DNA of 64,000 bases, from assembly GCF_021654655.1 (NCBI RefSeq), contig NZ_AP025225.1, forward strand, positions 304,001 to 368,000. The letters run 5' to 3'. Shown here in pieces: positions 45,825 through 56,392 of this stretch. The notes under the pieces were generated by a model, which worked only from the letters and a program-made list of their open reading frames with translations, searched no databases and was not told the origin of the DNA. Within the stretch, counting starts at the first letter, position 1; the number at the start of each line of letters is the position of its first letter. Position numbers and translations under genes: made by a program. Source of the stretch: Candidatus Hydrogenosomobacter endosymbioticus (GTDB lineage: Bacteria; Pseudomonadota; Alphaproteobacteria; Holosporales; GW7).

Positions 45825-47780
45825 TCAACCTTCTTGAAGTTGAGGCGACGCAGTGCTCGTAGGACGCGGGGAAGGAGTTTCAGAAGATTTAGATTCGCTG
45901 CCTTCATTATTTCTTACCGCGCGAGCCGCTTTTTTCTTTTTCGGTTTGCATTCAGCAGCGCCGGGTACAGACGATAAACTGCCCATCGATATTATCTCCT
46001 TCACTTGCTCGCCACTGAGAGTCTCATAGACAAGAAGGCTATCAGCAAGAGCGCGTACCTTATCCCTGTATGTCTCTATTAGCCCTTTCGCTTTGGCGTA
46101 AGATTCTGTAACTATCTTTTCCACCTCTTTGTCTATTTTGCTCATCATCTCCTCTGATATTTTCTCTGACTTAGCAAACGGATTGTACATATCGGCATCG
46201 GCTCCTCCACCGTATGCCACAAGAGAAAGGGCGCTCATTCCCCATTCTCTTACCATTTTATTAGCAATTCTAGTGGCCATTCTAAAATCTGACGCAGCAC
46301 CGGTAGTGATATTGCCCTCTCCAAAAAAAGCCTCTTCCGCCGCTCTTCCTGCCATAGCTACCACTATATCGTCCCAAAGCTTGTTTTTAGAAACAGAAGA
46401 ATGGTCCCTCTCTGGGATCCTTATAACAACTCCAAGAGCAGACCCCCTCTGGATTATGGTCACCTTATGTATTGGATCCGACTCTTTCGAGAAAAATGCA
46501 GCTATTGCATGGCCCGACTCATGAACAGCGACAATTTCCCTTTCCTTTAGAGATAGGGTGGACGACCTCCTCTTGGGCCCCATAATAAGCTTATCTTTAC
46601 TCTCTTCGAAGTCCTTCATCCCGACAATCTTTTTTTTATTTCTCGCCGCAAGAAGCGCTGCTTCGTTCACTAGGTTCGCAAGATCTGCCCCAGAAAATCC
46701 TGGTGTTCCGCGTGCCAAAACGCTACATGAAACATCATCAGAAGCCTTTATCCTCTTCATATATAGCTGGAGTATTTTTTCTCTACCGCCCACATCAGGA
46801 AGCCCGACGTACACCTGCCTATCAAATCTCCCAGGCCTTAAAAGCGCCTGATCCAATACGTCCGCTCTGTTCGTTGCAGCCAACACAATTACTTGCTCTT
46901 TCAAGCTAAATCCATCCATTTCAACCAGAAGCTGGTTCAGGGTTTGCTCTCTCTCGTCGTTACCTCCGCCGACCCCGATTCCTCTATTACGACCAACCGC
47001 ATCTATCTCGTCTATAAAAACTATACAAGGAGACTGACGTTTAGCCTGCTCAAACAAATCCCTAACTCTGCTTGCTCCAACACCAACAAACATCTCAACA
47101 AAATCGGATCCAGATATAGAAAAGAACGGAACACGCGCCTCTCCAGACACAGCTCTCGCCAAAAGAGTCTTTCCCGTTCCAGGAGGGCCAACAAGAAGCA
47201 CTCCCCTAGGTATCTTGCCACCAATTTTCTGAAATCTGTGCGGATCACGTAAAAATTCTACTATTTCCTCAAGGTCTTGCTTTGCCTCGTCTATCCCTTC
47301 CACATCAGAAAAAGTAGTAGGGTTTTTATTGGGGTCAGAAAGCTGCGCGCGAGATCTTCCAAACCCCATAGCCCTTCCATTGCTATTGTGCATAGGCCTA
47401 AAGAAGAAAAACCAAATTCCACCAAGAAGAATAAGCGGAAGCCATGTCAAAAACACCTGAAGCAGCGAAGGAGCAGGCGACTCCGGCTGTCTCGTTTTGA
47501 TAAAAACCTTGTTGTTTATCAGATTTTGTATCAGGTCTTTATACTGGTAGGGGATATATGTGGAAAACTTCCCGCCAGACTTATACTCGCCGACCAGGCT
47601 CTCCCCACGAATAGTAACTTCTTTCACATCAGAAGAATTAACTTTTGATATAAAATCAGAAAACTCTATGGCCTTCACCTGCTCTGGAGCTCCGCCATGA
47701 AAAACGTTAAAAACGGAAATCACCAACAGGACGATTATAGTCCAGATAGCGACATTCTTGCCATTATTCCTAATATTCAT
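45825..47780 (-). CDS. ftsH: ATP-dependent zinc metalloprotease FtsH
   Basis: FtsH is the membrane-anchored AAA+ protease that removes damaged membrane proteins and sets LpxC or sigma-32 levels in many bacteria. Two membrane segments flank a periplasmic domain ([18 protein letters not shown] and [20 protein letters not shown]). The AAA+ module has [32 protein letters not shown] and an arginine-finger region RPGRFDRQ. The protease site is [14 protein letters not shown] (HExxH). The C-terminal 45 residues are Lys-, Ser- and Pro-rich. The ATG at 47780 matches the family N-terminus; the longer frame starts at a TTG. tilS often precedes ftsH but is absent here. Confidence 0.96.
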   Translation of the reverse strand: MNIRNNGKNVAIWTIIVLLVISVFNVFHGGAPEQVKAIEFSDFISKVNSSDVKEVTIRGESLVGEYKSGGKFSTYIPYQYKDLIQNLINNKVFIKTRQPESPAPSLLQVFLTWLPLILLGGIWFFFFRPMHNSNGRAMGFGRSRAQLSDPNKNPTTFSDVEGIDEAKQDLEEIVEFLRDPHRFQKIGGKIPRGVLLVGPPGTGKTLLARAVSGEARVPFFSISGSDFVEMFVGVGASRVRDLFEQAKRQSPCIVFIDEIDAVGRNRGIGVGGGNDEREQTLNQLLVEMDGFSLKEQVIVLAATNRADVLDQALLRPGRFDRQVYVGLPDVGGREKILQLYMKRIKASDDVSCSVLARGTPGFSGADLANLVNEAALLAARNKKKIVGMKDFEESKDKLIMGPKRRSSTLSLKEREIVAVHESGHAIAAFFSKESDPIHKVTIIQRGSALGVVIRIPERDHSSVSKNKLWDDIVVAMAGRAAEEAFFGEGNITTGAASDFRMATRIANKMVREWGMSALSLVAYGGGADADMYNPFAKSEKISEEMMSKIDKEVEKIVTESYAKAKGLIETYRDKVRALADSLLVYETLSGEQVKEIISMGSLSSVPGAAECKPKKKKAARAVRNNEGSESKSSETPSPRPTSTASPQLQEG

Positions 47781-47921
47781 ACTATATTTTGAAGACAACA
47801 GTATAAGCCAAAAAAAAGACCCGCAGGATTGGCGTATTCTATCTTATCCATATATTTTTTGCAACTGCTGCATTCTAACATTATTCGCTTAAAGTTTTGT
47901 TTGCTAGGTGCGGCGCCAATC

Positions 47922-48536
47922 CTACCAGCACACAAGAGACCCTCTAACATCAACATGTATGAACCCAGACTTTCCATAAAATCCAACCCCTCCTCGACCT
48001 AGCCTGCACGCAGCTCGATGCGCTTCCCTCAGATAACTGCGAGGAAAACTTATGTCTATAGCCTTTCCAAGAATATGATAACTGTTCTTCGCCACCCCCA
48101 AAGAGCGTTTATTTAGTGTGTGGTTTGTTTTCAAAGACCGGTATCCAGATATCACTTCTATACGTTTTTCGTAATTTATCGCGGTTTTTATATCGAATAC
48201 CAATTCGAATATTCTTATATCTATTTTTTTGTGTTCGCCAGTCCTGTGGTCTCTAAGAAATCTGTTCAGTTGTTTTATAGAAGAATTGATATATTTTCCG
48301 TTTTTCCAAAATGTAATTTTTATTTCTTCTTTTGTATGAATATTATATAGCCATAATTTTTTTTCTGTATTTCTTTTTCTTGTTGAACGCTTTCGTGTGT
48401 TTTTACAAATTGCCATAGCGGATTTTTCCACCGCGCATATGGCCCCTACTTCTAAAAAAACTGTTTCTATACATATAACGCTTATGAAAAACGTAATTTT
48501 AAAAAATTTCATCACACTTTTTAAAAATTCAATCAT
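47922..48536 (-). CDS. DUF882 / M15-like peptidoglycan-associated protein
   Basis: A 204-residue exported protein of the DUF882 (YcbK-like) family, related to M15 metallopeptidases that cut or bind peptidoglycan peptides. An N-terminal hydrophobic segment (FKITFFISVICIETVFLEVG) is a signal or anchor. Family motifs: LWLYNIHTKEEIKITFWKNG, LNRFLRDHRTGE, VISGYRSLKTNHTLN, GVAKNSYHILGKAIDISF with the zinc-binding H and D, and GGVGFYGKSGFIHVDVRG with the last H-x-D. The usual C-terminal arginine-tryptophan ending is replaced by GSLVCW. It may modify the cell wall in the periplasm alongside PBP1A and dapE. It lies upstream of ftsH on the same strand. Confidence 0.82.
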   Translation of the reverse strand: MIEFLKSVMKFFKITFFISVICIETVFLEVGAICAVEKSAMAICKNTRKRSTRKRNTEKKLWLYNIHTKEEIKITFWKNGKYINSSIKQLNRFLRDHRTGEHKKIDIRIFELVFDIKTAINYEKRIEVISGYRSLKTNHTLNKRSLGVAKNSYHILGKAIDISFPRSYLREAHRAACRLGRGGVGFYGKSGFIHVDVRGSLVCW

Positions 48537-48724
48537 TTAAAAAACTAAAATAGACAAATTTTTAACCATTTAAAAGATAAAAAATATTTTTCAGTTATAT
48601 GCTGTTGAAAATTCTTTTTTATTTTTTAAATAAGCTTATTTCTTTTATGAGTAACTAGAAGACTTGTATACAATGGTGATTTAGTATACCCTCCACTCTG
48701 TGTTGCCTTTAATGGAGTTTTGTT

Positions 48725-49648
48725 ATGAGTCGATCTTCTATAGGTTTTATATTCGCTTGCTGCATGCTTTTTTTGGATGATGGGAAGGCGGAGGCCCGCA
48801 GCTTTTGGAAAAAACTTTTCGGTATAAAGGAGAACAAAAAAGGTCGCGCTCACAGACCGAAGAAAAAATCTCCAGATAGGGATAAAATAGAAAGAAAATG
48901 TCAGAAAACAAGGGCGCTTAGAGCTGCACTGTATGCAAAAAAGTGTAAACAAAAAGAGCAGATATTTTTCTGTGATAGGTCTGCTAAATCTGCTGACGAA
49001 TATCTTCAGTCCCTTGCTGATGCATTTTCTCTTTTCAGAGGAGGTGTTAACAGCGGATATAGCTCTATAGAGTTCAAGCTAGACCTTGAACAGTTTGTAC
49101 CAGGCCAAGAGCTTAAAAAAGAGCTGGGAAAATTCTTTAACCTCACGCATAAAGAATATGGAAGCGTCGGAGAGTTTTTCGGAGCGTTTTTTAGCAATAA
49201 AACATTGGAAGACAAAAGCACTAAGGCAGAAGAAAAAAGTCGTATATCGTATAAAGAATACAACTCTTATGTTAAGTGGACAAACGAACTATTCAACAAC
49301 TTCAAACTTGTAGAAGGATTGGAATCAGACGAGGCTCTTATACGGTTTTGCGAGACTGTATCTCCGAAAATAAGCAAGAAGATAACGACCCTAGGGCATT
49401 TAGGGAATTTTCTTGGCCAATACTCTCCAAAAATAGCAGAGAAATATGAAAAAAGACTGAGCAATGCTAAGAAAAATGGCGCTAATAGCGGATCGGACTC
49501 TAAAAAAGTGGACAGAGCTTATAGCCGCAGGAAAGCAAAAGTTCTATCTAGAAAAGCGAGCGATGATCTTCGCGGCATAAAGATCAATCACAGAAAAAGT
49601 ACACAAAATTTCGACCACGATGTGGGACAAAAATCAGAAATTGAATAG
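48725..49648 (+). CDS. Exported basic orphan protein
   Basis: A 307-residue protein of unknown family. The N-terminus (MSRSSIGFIFACCMLFLDDG) has a short hydrophobic core and an AEA cut site, so export is likely though the core is brief. A Lys/Arg-rich region (about 26-75) with an MLS-like amphipathic FWKKLFGIK segment follows, then a mixed helical domain (about 80-230) and a basic, Ser/Lys-rich tail. TGGAG sits before the ATG. A hairpin lies 24 bases past the stop. Its high charge could indicate nucleic acid or membrane contact. Confidence 0.7.
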   Translation: MSRSSIGFIFACCMLFLDDGKAEARSFWKKLFGIKENKKGRAHRPKKKSPDRDKIERKCQKTRALRAALYAKKCKQKEQIFFCDRSAKSADEYLQSLADAFSLFRGGVNSGYSSIEFKLDLEQFVPGQELKKELGKFFNLTHKEYGSVGEFFGAFFSNKTLEDKSTKAEEKSRISYKEYNSYVKWTNELFNNFKLVEGLESDEALIRFCETVSPKISKKITTLGHLGNFLGQYSPKIAEKYEKRLSNAKKNGANSGSDSKKVDRAYSRRKAKVLSRKASDDLRGIKINHRKSTQNFDHDVGQKSEIE

Positions 49649-49671
49649 GCTCCCCGTTTGCCTATGGGATG

Positions 49672-49722
49672 GGTGGGATATAGTGGTTCAGTTCTATATC
49701 CCACCACACGTCAGACGTGGGG
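49672..49722. repeat. Adjacent strong hairpins downstream of the exported basic protein gene
   Basis: A perfect 12-base stem GGTGGGATATAG / CTATATCCCACC with a 10-base loop occupies 49672-49705. Immediately after comes CACGT-cag-ACGTG within 49704-49722, flanked by CC and GG. The CCCAC of the first stem could pair alternatively with the GTGGGG of the second. There is no T tract. It may be a REP-like element, an IS200/IS605-type end remnant, or a bidirectional RNA end. Confidence 0.7.
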
Positions 49723-49913
49723 TTGCGCTGTTCGCCGCGAGCACACTCCTACCATGTGTTTACCTATGTCAGCTCCACATACATTTTCATTTCTCAAGCA
49801 GCTGCAGGAAGACTCCAACCGACCAGTAATAGCCAACAGCAAGCCCCCCCTAGAGGCCCCCCAGGGGGCGCGCATTCCAACTAACACCCACACAGCCCCA
49901 ACCACAGCTCTGT

Positions 49914-51173
49914 TTATATAAGCATTGAAACTACAGCTCCACTCATACAGCTTGCCAATGTACCGGCAAATAGCGCCCACGCACTCAACTCAACAAGCTC
50001 CCTTTTCCTCTCTGGAACAAGAGACCCAATTCCTCCGATCTGTATAGCAATGCTTCCAAAATTAGCAAATCCGCATAACGCATACGTCATTATCACACTA
50101 GTGCTGTGCGATATCTCTCCCCCGCCAAGTTTAGTCATATCAATCATAGCTGCAATTTCGTTCAACACTGTTTTCGTCGCTAAAAGCTGCCCAGCTACGT
50201 GCGCTTCGCTATAAGGAACTCCCATCAACCAAGCAATAGGAAGAAATACATACCCGAGAATAGACTGAAGGGTCACCTCACATCCGAACAAAATACCAGT
50301 AACCCCCGCTAAACATTTGTTCGCCAAAAATACAAGCGCAAGCACAACGATAAGGTTAGACGCAATCCCCCACATCAAGTTCAGCCCATCAGCAGTCCCT
50401 TGGGAAACCGCCTCCATACTATTGTTAAATTTGTAAGGCATCTCCATTTTGCCAGATGTTTCCTTTCCGCACGACGGTATCATCACTTCCGCTAAAACCA
50501 AAGCCGCAGGAACATTTATGACAGATGAGGTGAGAATATGAGCAACTGCAGCTCCAGGAATCAGTTTTTCCAAGAACGTGCTGTACAGCACCAATAGAGT
50601 CATAGACGTAGTAGCCATACCAGCAACCATAACAGAAAATAGCTCATTTCTAGAAAATTTTGATAGATACGGTCTAATCAAAAGAGGAGCATCTGTCTGA
50701 CCGAAAAATATCTTGGCAGCAGCGCACGTCCCAAGAGCTCCACCTATACCAAGCGCTCTTTGCGCAACAAACGACACTCCGTTAACAACAGCAGGAAGAA
50801 CCCGCCAGTAAAACAGTAACATAGAAATAGCGCTTATGACGATTATCATCGGAAGCGCCTGAAAAGCAAAAACAAACATGTGGTCCGTGTTCGCAACAGG
50901 AAACGGAGAAGCCCCTCCTCCAACATAACCAAACACAAACGAAGTGCCCTCCGCTGTCGCTTTCTTCAAAGCCTCAACACCTCGAGAAACAAACAAAAAC
51001 GCCCTCTGCGTCTGCGGAGCTTTTATCAAAATTGCAGCCAAAACAACCTGCAAAATAAGCCCACTCAGAACCTTGCGAACAGAAACCTTGCGCCTCTTTT
51101 CGCTAAAAACAAAAGCGATCGCCAAAAAACTAACAATCCCTAAAACACCGTGAATACATACTTGAACATCCAT
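49914..51173 (-). CDS. Concentrative nucleoside transporter (NupC/CNT family)
   Basis: A 419-residue inner-membrane carrier that imports nucleosides with protons or sodium. CNT hallmarks are visible: AAKIFFGQTDAPLLIRPYL, SVMVAGMATTSMTLLVLYS, LATKTVLNEIAAM, and YALCGFANFGSIAIQIGGIG near the C-terminus. About ten hydrophobic segments are spread along the chain, with three N-terminal ones as in NupC. Host-dependent bacteria often take up nucleosides to save biosynthesis, which fits the picture here. It is divergent from valS, with short spacing. Specificity among nucleosides cannot be told. Confidence 0.92.
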   Translation of the reverse strand: MDVQVCIHGVLGIVSFLAIAFVFSEKRRKVSVRKVLSGLILQVVLAAILIKAPQTQRAFLFVSRGVEALKKATAEGTSFVFGYVGGGASPFPVANTDHMFVFAFQALPMIIVISAISMLLFYWRVLPAVVNGVSFVAQRALGIGGALGTCAAAKIFFGQTDAPLLIRPYLSKFSRNELFSVMVAGMATTSMTLLVLYSTFLEKLIPGAAVAHILTSSVINVPAALVLAEVMIPSCGKETSGKMEMPYKFNNSMEAVSQGTADGLNLMWGIASNLIVVLALVFLANKCLAGVTGILFGCEVTLQSILGYVFLPIAWLMGVPYSEAHVAGQLLATKTVLNEIAAMIDMTKLGGGEISHSTSVIMTYALCGFANFGSIAIQIGGIGSLVPERKRELVELSAWALFAGTLASCMSGAVVSMLI

Positions 51174-51258
51174 ACACTACCTGCAAAACCCCGAATTCGT
51201 ATGATTCTACATCACCAAAAGCACCTCTTTCAACTACAAAATCTATAAAGTCTACAAA

Positions 51259-51287
51259 TTGATAGTCCTAGCCTTATTTGCTAGAAT
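51259..51287 (+). promoter_or_regulatory. Predicted sigma-70 promoter of valS
   Basis: TTGATA (51259-51264) and TAGAAT (51282-51287) with 17-base spacing. The upstream-most TTG start of the frame (51278) lies inside this promoter, so the coding start must be downstream, at 51320 or 51332. Confidence 0.55.
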
Positions 51288-51319
51288 CTGTGAGACATTC
51301 TTACGTAAGTTTTTGTTCT

Positions 51320-54070
51320 ATGACCGCTGAAATGCCGTATCCCTTTCGAGATTTTGAAGAAAAATGGAGGAAAATATTCGAAAACGGTGGCCGCGAGCCA
51401 TTTAAAAATAGGCGCAAAAAATTTTGCATCACAATGCCTCCGCCTAATGTGACAGGCCGCCTCCACCTCGGGCACATAATGTCTTCCACAGAGCAGGACA
51501 TCGTCATTCGATTCAAATCAATGTGCGGGTATGATGCTATGTGGATCCCGGGCCTTGACCATGCCGGAATAGCTACTCAGATGATGGTCGAAAAAGAACT
51601 ACAAAAAAATGGGACATCAAGGAAACATCTTGGTCGCGAGAAATTTTTAGAGAAGGTTTGGGAGTGGAAAGAAAAATATGGCGGTTTTATCATAGAACAG
51701 ATGAAACGCATGGGATTCTTAGCCGACTGGTCTAGCCTTAAATTCACTATGGACAGCGACATAAACAAAGCCGTTACAAAGTCGTTCATAGAGTTATATA
51801 AAAGGGGATATCTGTATAGAGACCTTCGCCTTGTAAACTGGGACCCGGCTCTTCAAACAGCTTTATCAGACCTAGAAATAGTAAGCAAAGAAGAGCCCGG
51901 GACATTCTGGTACATAAGGTATTTCATAAACAACACGCACCAACATATAGACGTCGCAACAACTCGACCAGAAACGATATTTGCAGACACAGCGATCGCT
52001 GTCCACCCGGACGATATTCGTTATTCAGATTTTGTTGGTAAAATGGCCGAGGTTCCGCTTATTGGAAGGAAAATACCGATAGTATCAGACCAAGCAATAT
52101 CTATGAACAAAGGTACCGGCGCTGTGAAAATTACCCCTGCCCATGACTATACGGATTTCGATATAGCAAAACGGCACAGTCTTCCATTTATTGATATATT
52201 CGACGACGAAGCCAAAATAAATCGCTCAGCCCCAGAATGGCTTTTTGGGCTAGACCAACAAACAGCAAGAGCGAAAACTCTAGAAGCACTTAAGGACTCC
52301 GGCCACTTAGTACAAGAAGAAAATATCTCAATACCAATACCGAGAAGCGAACGAAGCGGCGCCGTGATAGAGCCCCGTTTAACTCACCAGTGGTTTATAG
52401 ACACGAAGGCTATGGCCAACAAAGCGATGGCTTCTGTGAAAAACAAAGAAGTCACAATCCTTCAGCCCGAACAAGAGCGAAAATTCTTCGAGTGGATGGA
52501 AAATATTCGCCCATGGTGCGTCTCGCGCCAGCTATGGTGGGGGCACAGAATTCCTGCTTGGTTTGCTGAAGATAAAGAAAATGGAAAAGAGTTTGGCTCA
52601 GCTAATATAGGAAAAGAAGATTCTCGATATGCAGAGAAAAACTTCTTCATAGCAGAAACAGAAGAAGAGGCAAAAAATCAGGCCAAAGAATTTTTTGGTA
52701 AAGATGTTGTCCTAAGACAAGACGAAGATGTGCTTGACACATGGTTTTCATCTGGGTTATGGCCATTTTCTGTGCTGGGGTGGCCAGAAAATTCACTTGA
52801 AATGAAAGACTATTACCCAAACGACGTTCTGTTTACAGGACACGATATTTTGTTTTTCTGGGTATCACGCATGATGATGTTCGGCTGCGAGCTCACAGGC
52901 AAAGCGCCCTTCTCAAAAGTATATCTGCATCCGCTTATTCGTGACGAGTATGGCAAAAAAATGTCTAAAACAAAAGGTAACGTGATTGACCCTATAGAGC
53001 TTGCGGACGAGTATGGAGCAGACGCGCTTAGGCTTTCTATGATGATGATAGCCACTCCGTCTTTGTATGTGCGCTTCGGTCAGCGCAATGTTGAGCAAGC
53101 AAAAAGTTTCATTACAAAAATATGGAATGTTGGAAAATTTTGCTCTGCCTATAAAATCTCGCTAAACGAATTCGCACTTGCAACTCAGAGGAGCACTGAG
53201 CACCCCAAATGGCCAATCAATTCATGGATTTTAATCGAAACAAAAAAAGCTGCAGATTTGATGCGAGAAATGCTAGAAAATTATAAATTTCACGATGCCT
53301 CGCATTATATCTGTCAGTTTACGAGAAATATTTTCTGCGATTGGTATATAGAATTTGCAAAGCACGCTATTTCATGCGAAGACGAACAAACAGCAATCGA
53401 AACTAAACGCACCCTCGCCGCATGCTTTTCGGATATACTAAAAATGCTACATCCAATCATTCCATTTGTAACGGAAGAGCTCCATAGCTCTCTGTGCAAC
53501 GTAGACAAAAAACACCAAGAGCCGTCTCCTTTGTTTAAACAGGAATGGCCATCTTCATATAAAGACACAGACAACGAAAGCGACTCTATAAACGTATATA
53601 GACTTATGGAAATAGTAAAATCTATACGCAATTTACGGCACACCTTCAGCATCCAATTTTCTACTCCTCTTTGCGTGTGCATAGCAAACCTCAAGGAAGA
53701 GAGCTGTGTTAAATTTTTCAAAAATCACTATGAAATGATAAAAAAACTAGTAAAGTTGTCTTCATTCACGTGCAGCGAAAAAAGAGAGTCTTCTGGGAAA
53801 GATTTTGTTGGAGCAAGAATCCCTACGAAATTCTGCATTATATACGTAAATTTAGATGGAATTGTTGATTTTAATGAAGAACGCAATCGACTGAACAACT
53901 CTATTCAAAAAACAAGAACAGAGATTGCCTCTATCGAAAAAAAGCTTGAAGATCGAGAGTTTTTGGATAATGCGCCGGAAGATGTTGTAGAGAATATGCG
54001 TTCAAGATTAATCGATAAAACTGACGTAGCACAAAAACTTCAAGAGGCACTGTCTGCAATATCTCTATAG
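51320..54070 (+). CDS. valS: Valyl-tRNA synthetase
   Basis: Class I synthetase for valine with an editing domain. From the ATG at 51320 it has about 916 residues. The HIGH region reads PNVTGRLHLGHIMSSTEQD, followed by GLDHAGIATQ, the editing-domain VATTRPETIFADTAIAVHP and GTGAVKITPAHDYTDF, the WCVSRQLWWGHRIPAW motif, DVLDTWFSSGLWPFS and the KMSKTKGNVIDP loop. A C-terminal coiled coil (FNEERNRLNNSIQKTRTEIA) matches the tRNA-binding arm of ValS. A predicted promoter overlaps the longer frame's start, hence the downstream ATG. No clear Shine-Dalgarno is present. Confidence 0.96.
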   Translation: MTAEMPYPFRDFEEKWRKIFENGGREPFKNRRKKFCITMPPPNVTGRLHLGHIMSSTEQDIVIRFKSMCGYDAMWIPGLDHAGIATQMMVEKELQKNGTSRKHLGREKFLEKVWEWKEKYGGFIIEQMKRMGFLADWSSLKFTMDSDINKAVTKSFIELYKRGYLYRDLRLVNWDPALQTALSDLEIVSKEEPGTFWYIRYFINNTHQHIDVATTRPETIFADTAIAVHPDDIRYSDFVGKMAEVPLIGRKIPIVSDQAISMNKGTGAVKITPAHDYTDFDIAKRHSLPFIDIFDDEAKINRSAPEWLFGLDQQTARAKTLEALKDSGHLVQEENISIPIPRSERSGAVIEPRLTHQWFIDTKAMANKAMASVKNKEVTILQPEQERKFFEWMENIRPWCVSRQLWWGHRIPAWFAEDKENGKEFGSANIGKEDSRYAEKNFFIAETEEEAKNQAKEFFGKDVVLRQDEDVLDTWFSSGLWPFSVLGWPENSLEMKDYYPNDVLFTGHDILFFWVSRMMMFGCELTGKAPFSKVYLHPLIRDEYGKKMSKTKGNVIDPIELADEYGADALRLSMMMIATPSLYVRFGQRNVEQAKSFITKIWNVGKFCSAYKISLNEFALATQRSTEHPKWPINSWILIETKKAADLMREMLENYKFHDASHYICQFTRNIFCDWYIEFAKHAISCEDEQTAIETKRTLAACFSDILKMLHPIIPFVTEELHSSLCNVDKKHQEPSPLFKQEWPSSYKDTDNESDSINVYRLMEIVKSIRNLRHTFSIQFSTPLCVCIANLKEESCVKFFKNHYEMIKKLVKLSSFTCSEKRESSGKDFVGARIPTKFCIIYVNLDGIVDFNEERNRLNNSIQKTRTEIASIEKKLEDREFLDNAPEDVVENMRSRLIDKTDVAQKLQEALSAISL

Positions 54071-54163
54071 GCTGCGTAGGCTATGGGCAGCGCCCGCTGT
54101 TTTGCATTACAGAAGAATCACAAAAATAATCAAATAAAGTTGACCGCCTCTATAGTCCACGCT

Positions 54164-54192
54164 GGCGCGTCCTTCAAAATTGAAGGAGCGCC
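54164..54192. terminator. Strong hairpin between convergent valS and dnaK
   Basis: GGCGC-g-TCCTTCAA pairs with TTGAAGGAGCGCC, a 13-base-pair stem with one bulge and a two-base apparent loop. It lies about midway between the two stops and could end transcription from both sides, although the T tracts are poor (ACTTTCTT on plus). Confidence 0.6.
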
Positions 54193-54319
54193 ACTTTCTT
54201 ATCGCGATAAAAACCCACAACTAGCAACAAACACAAATCAGCCATCGTCCTAAAAACTATCTTCCATCGCTCATCTTCTCAAAAATGCCAGAGTGCATTC
54301 CTCCTCGATTTCTCAACAA

Positions 54320-56218
54320 CTATGGCTTCCTATCTCCGTCGTCTTTATACTCGGCGTCAACAACATTTTCTTTATCAGATGCATTTCCGCCCGCTGTTTG
54401 GGCTTTAGCAGACTCTTCTTTGTATGCAGCTTCTCCAAGTTTCATAGCAGCGTCTATAAGCGTTTGAGTCTTTTCCTTTATAACCTCTGGGTCTGAGCTA
54501 TTAAGAGCAGACCTTAAATCAGCTAAAGAGGACTCTATTTTAGATCTTTCATCAGAAGACACTTTATCGCCATACTGCTTCAAGTTTTTATCTGTAGTGT
54601 GAACCAATGTCTCTGCATTATTTTTTGCTTCTGCTAGCTCGCGCTTTCTCTTATCTTCTTCTGCGTTCATTTCAGCTTCTTTTATCATGCGCTGTATGTC
54701 GTCCTCATCCAGCCCTCCAGAAGATTTTATGCTAATACGCTGCTCCTTACCAGTTGCTGTGTCCTTAGCCGAAACGCTTACAATTCCGTTAGAGTCTATA
54801 TCAAACGACACCTGAATCTTTGGAACGCCTCTTGGAGCTGAGGGAATACCGACTAAATCAAACTGCCCCAGCAATTTGTTGTCTGCGGCCATCTCTCTCT
54901 CTCCTTGAAATACCCTGATCGTCACAGCAGACTGATTATCCTCTGCTGTAGAGAACACTTGAGATTTATTCGTAGGTATAGTCGTATTGCGCTCTATGAG
55001 TTTTGTAAACACTCCACCTAAGGTCTCTATTCCCAAGGAAAGAGGTGTTACGTCAAGCAAAAGCACATCCTTTACATCTCCTCGCAAAACACCGCCTTGA
55101 ATAGCTGCACCGATAGCAACCACCTCATCTGGATTTACACTTTTATTAGGTTCTTTGCCAAACATGCGCTTCACGGCCTCTCTCACAGCCGGCATACGCG
55201 TCATGCCTCCAACAAGAATTACCTCTTTTATATCAGACACAGAAATTCCAGCGTCGTTAATCGCCCGCCTACACGGCTCCAAAGTCTTCTCGATCAAATC
55301 TCCGCATAACTCTTCAAGCTTAGACCTAGAAATGCTCATCTGTATGTGCTTGGGGCCAGTTGCGTCTGCGGTTATAAATGGTAGGTTTATTTCTGCATTC
55401 AAAGTGCTGGAAAGCTCCATCTTAGCTTTTTCAGCAGCCTCCTTTATTCTTTGAATAGCAAGCGGATCTCCGCGCAAATCCATCCCGCTGGATTTCTTAA
55501 ATTCTTGAATGATATAGTCCATAACCTTCTTGTCGAAATCCTCTCCGCCAAGGACCGTGTCTCCATTTGTGGATTTAACCTCAAAAACACCATCTCCAAG
55601 CTCGAGTATGGACACGTCAAACGTACCTCCGCCAAGATCGTACACAGCTATATACCCGCTCTGCCCTTTATCCAATCCATACGCTATAGCCGCAGCGGTA
55701 GGTTCGTTTATTATGCGAAGCACATTTAATCCAGCAATTCTTCCAGCGTCTTTCGTGGCTTGACGCTGAGAGTCGTTAAAATATGCTGGAACGGTAATTA
55801 CCGCATCAGTAACCTTTTCTCCCAAATAATTTTCTGCGGTATCTTTCATTTTTTGCAAGATGAACGCGCTTATTTCGCTCGGACTATAGTCCTTATCTTT
55901 TACCCTAACCCACGCATCACCATTAGAAGATGCGACCACCTTATACGGAAGAGAGGCAAAGTCTTTCTTCGCAGAGCCATCGTCGAACCTTCTCCCTATA
56001 AGTCTCTTTATAGCGTATAAAGTGTTTTCAGGATTTGTCACAGCCTGACGCTTAGCTGGATCTCCAACAATTCGCTCTCCTGTTTTTGTAAACGCAACAA
56101 CAGAAGGAGTCGTGCGCAGCCCTTCAGAGTTTTCTATTACCTTGTAATTTCCTCCTCCCTCCATAACCGCTACACAAGAATTAGTAGTTCCAAGATCTAT
56201 ACCAATAACCTTTCCCAT
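54320..56218 (-). CDS. dnaK: Chaperone DnaK (Hsp70)
   Basis: The Hsp70 chaperone. About 632 residues from the ATG at 56218: [20 protein letters not shown], the second phosphate loop [39 protein letters not shown], the linker [19 protein letters not shown], and the substrate domain. The C-terminus is acidic and short. GGAGG sits six bases upstream of this ATG; the longer frame to 56260 adds 14 residues that do not match the family. dnaJ does not follow, unlike in most bacteria. Confidence 0.97.
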   Translation of the reverse strand: MGKVIGIDLGTTNSCVAVMEGGGNYKVIENSEGLRTTPSVVAFTKTGERIVGDPAKRQAVTNPENTLYAIKRLIGRRFDDGSAKKDFASLPYKVVASSNGDAWVRVKDKDYSPSEISAFILQKMKDTAENYLGEKVTDAVITVPAYFNDSQRQATKDAGRIAGLNVLRIINEPTAAAIAYGLDKGQSGYIAVYDLGGGTFDVSILELGDGVFEVKSTNGDTVLGGEDFDKKVMDYIIQEFKKSSGMDLRGDPLAIQRIKEAAEKAKMELSSTLNAEINLPFITADATGPKHIQMSISRSKLEELCGDLIEKTLEPCRRAINDAGISVSDIKEVILVGGMTRMPAVREAVKRMFGKEPNKSVNPDEVVAIGAAIQGGVLRGDVKDVLLLDVTPLSLGIETLGGVFTKLIERNTTIPTNKSQVFSTAEDNQSAVTIRVFQGEREMAADNKLLGQFDLVGIPSAPRGVPKIQVSFDIDSNGIVSVSAKDTATGKEQRISIKSSGGLDEDDIQRMIKEAEMNAEEDKRKRELAEAKNNAETLVHTTDKNLKQYGDKVSSDERSKIESSLADLRSALNSSDPEVIKEKTQTLIDAAMKLGEAAYKEESAKAQTAGGNASDKENVVDAEYKDDGDRKP

Positions 56219-56392
56219 ACATACCTCCACACATTGCAACGCGCCCAAACGAAACCCCACCTATACGGCATGCCACACAAGCAACCACCGCAGCCAGCGC
56301 AACGCCTATGGCAGGACTCAAAAAGCGCCTTTCATACTATATTAATACCAAAAAGGAGCCTATAACACAAAGCGTTTCCAAAAAGCCCGAGA

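Noticed and set aside
49711..49980. Minus-strand frame of 89 codons in the GC-rich gap before nupC
   Set aside because: It overlaps the nupC 3' end and runs through the hairpin region; no start signal or similarity supports it.
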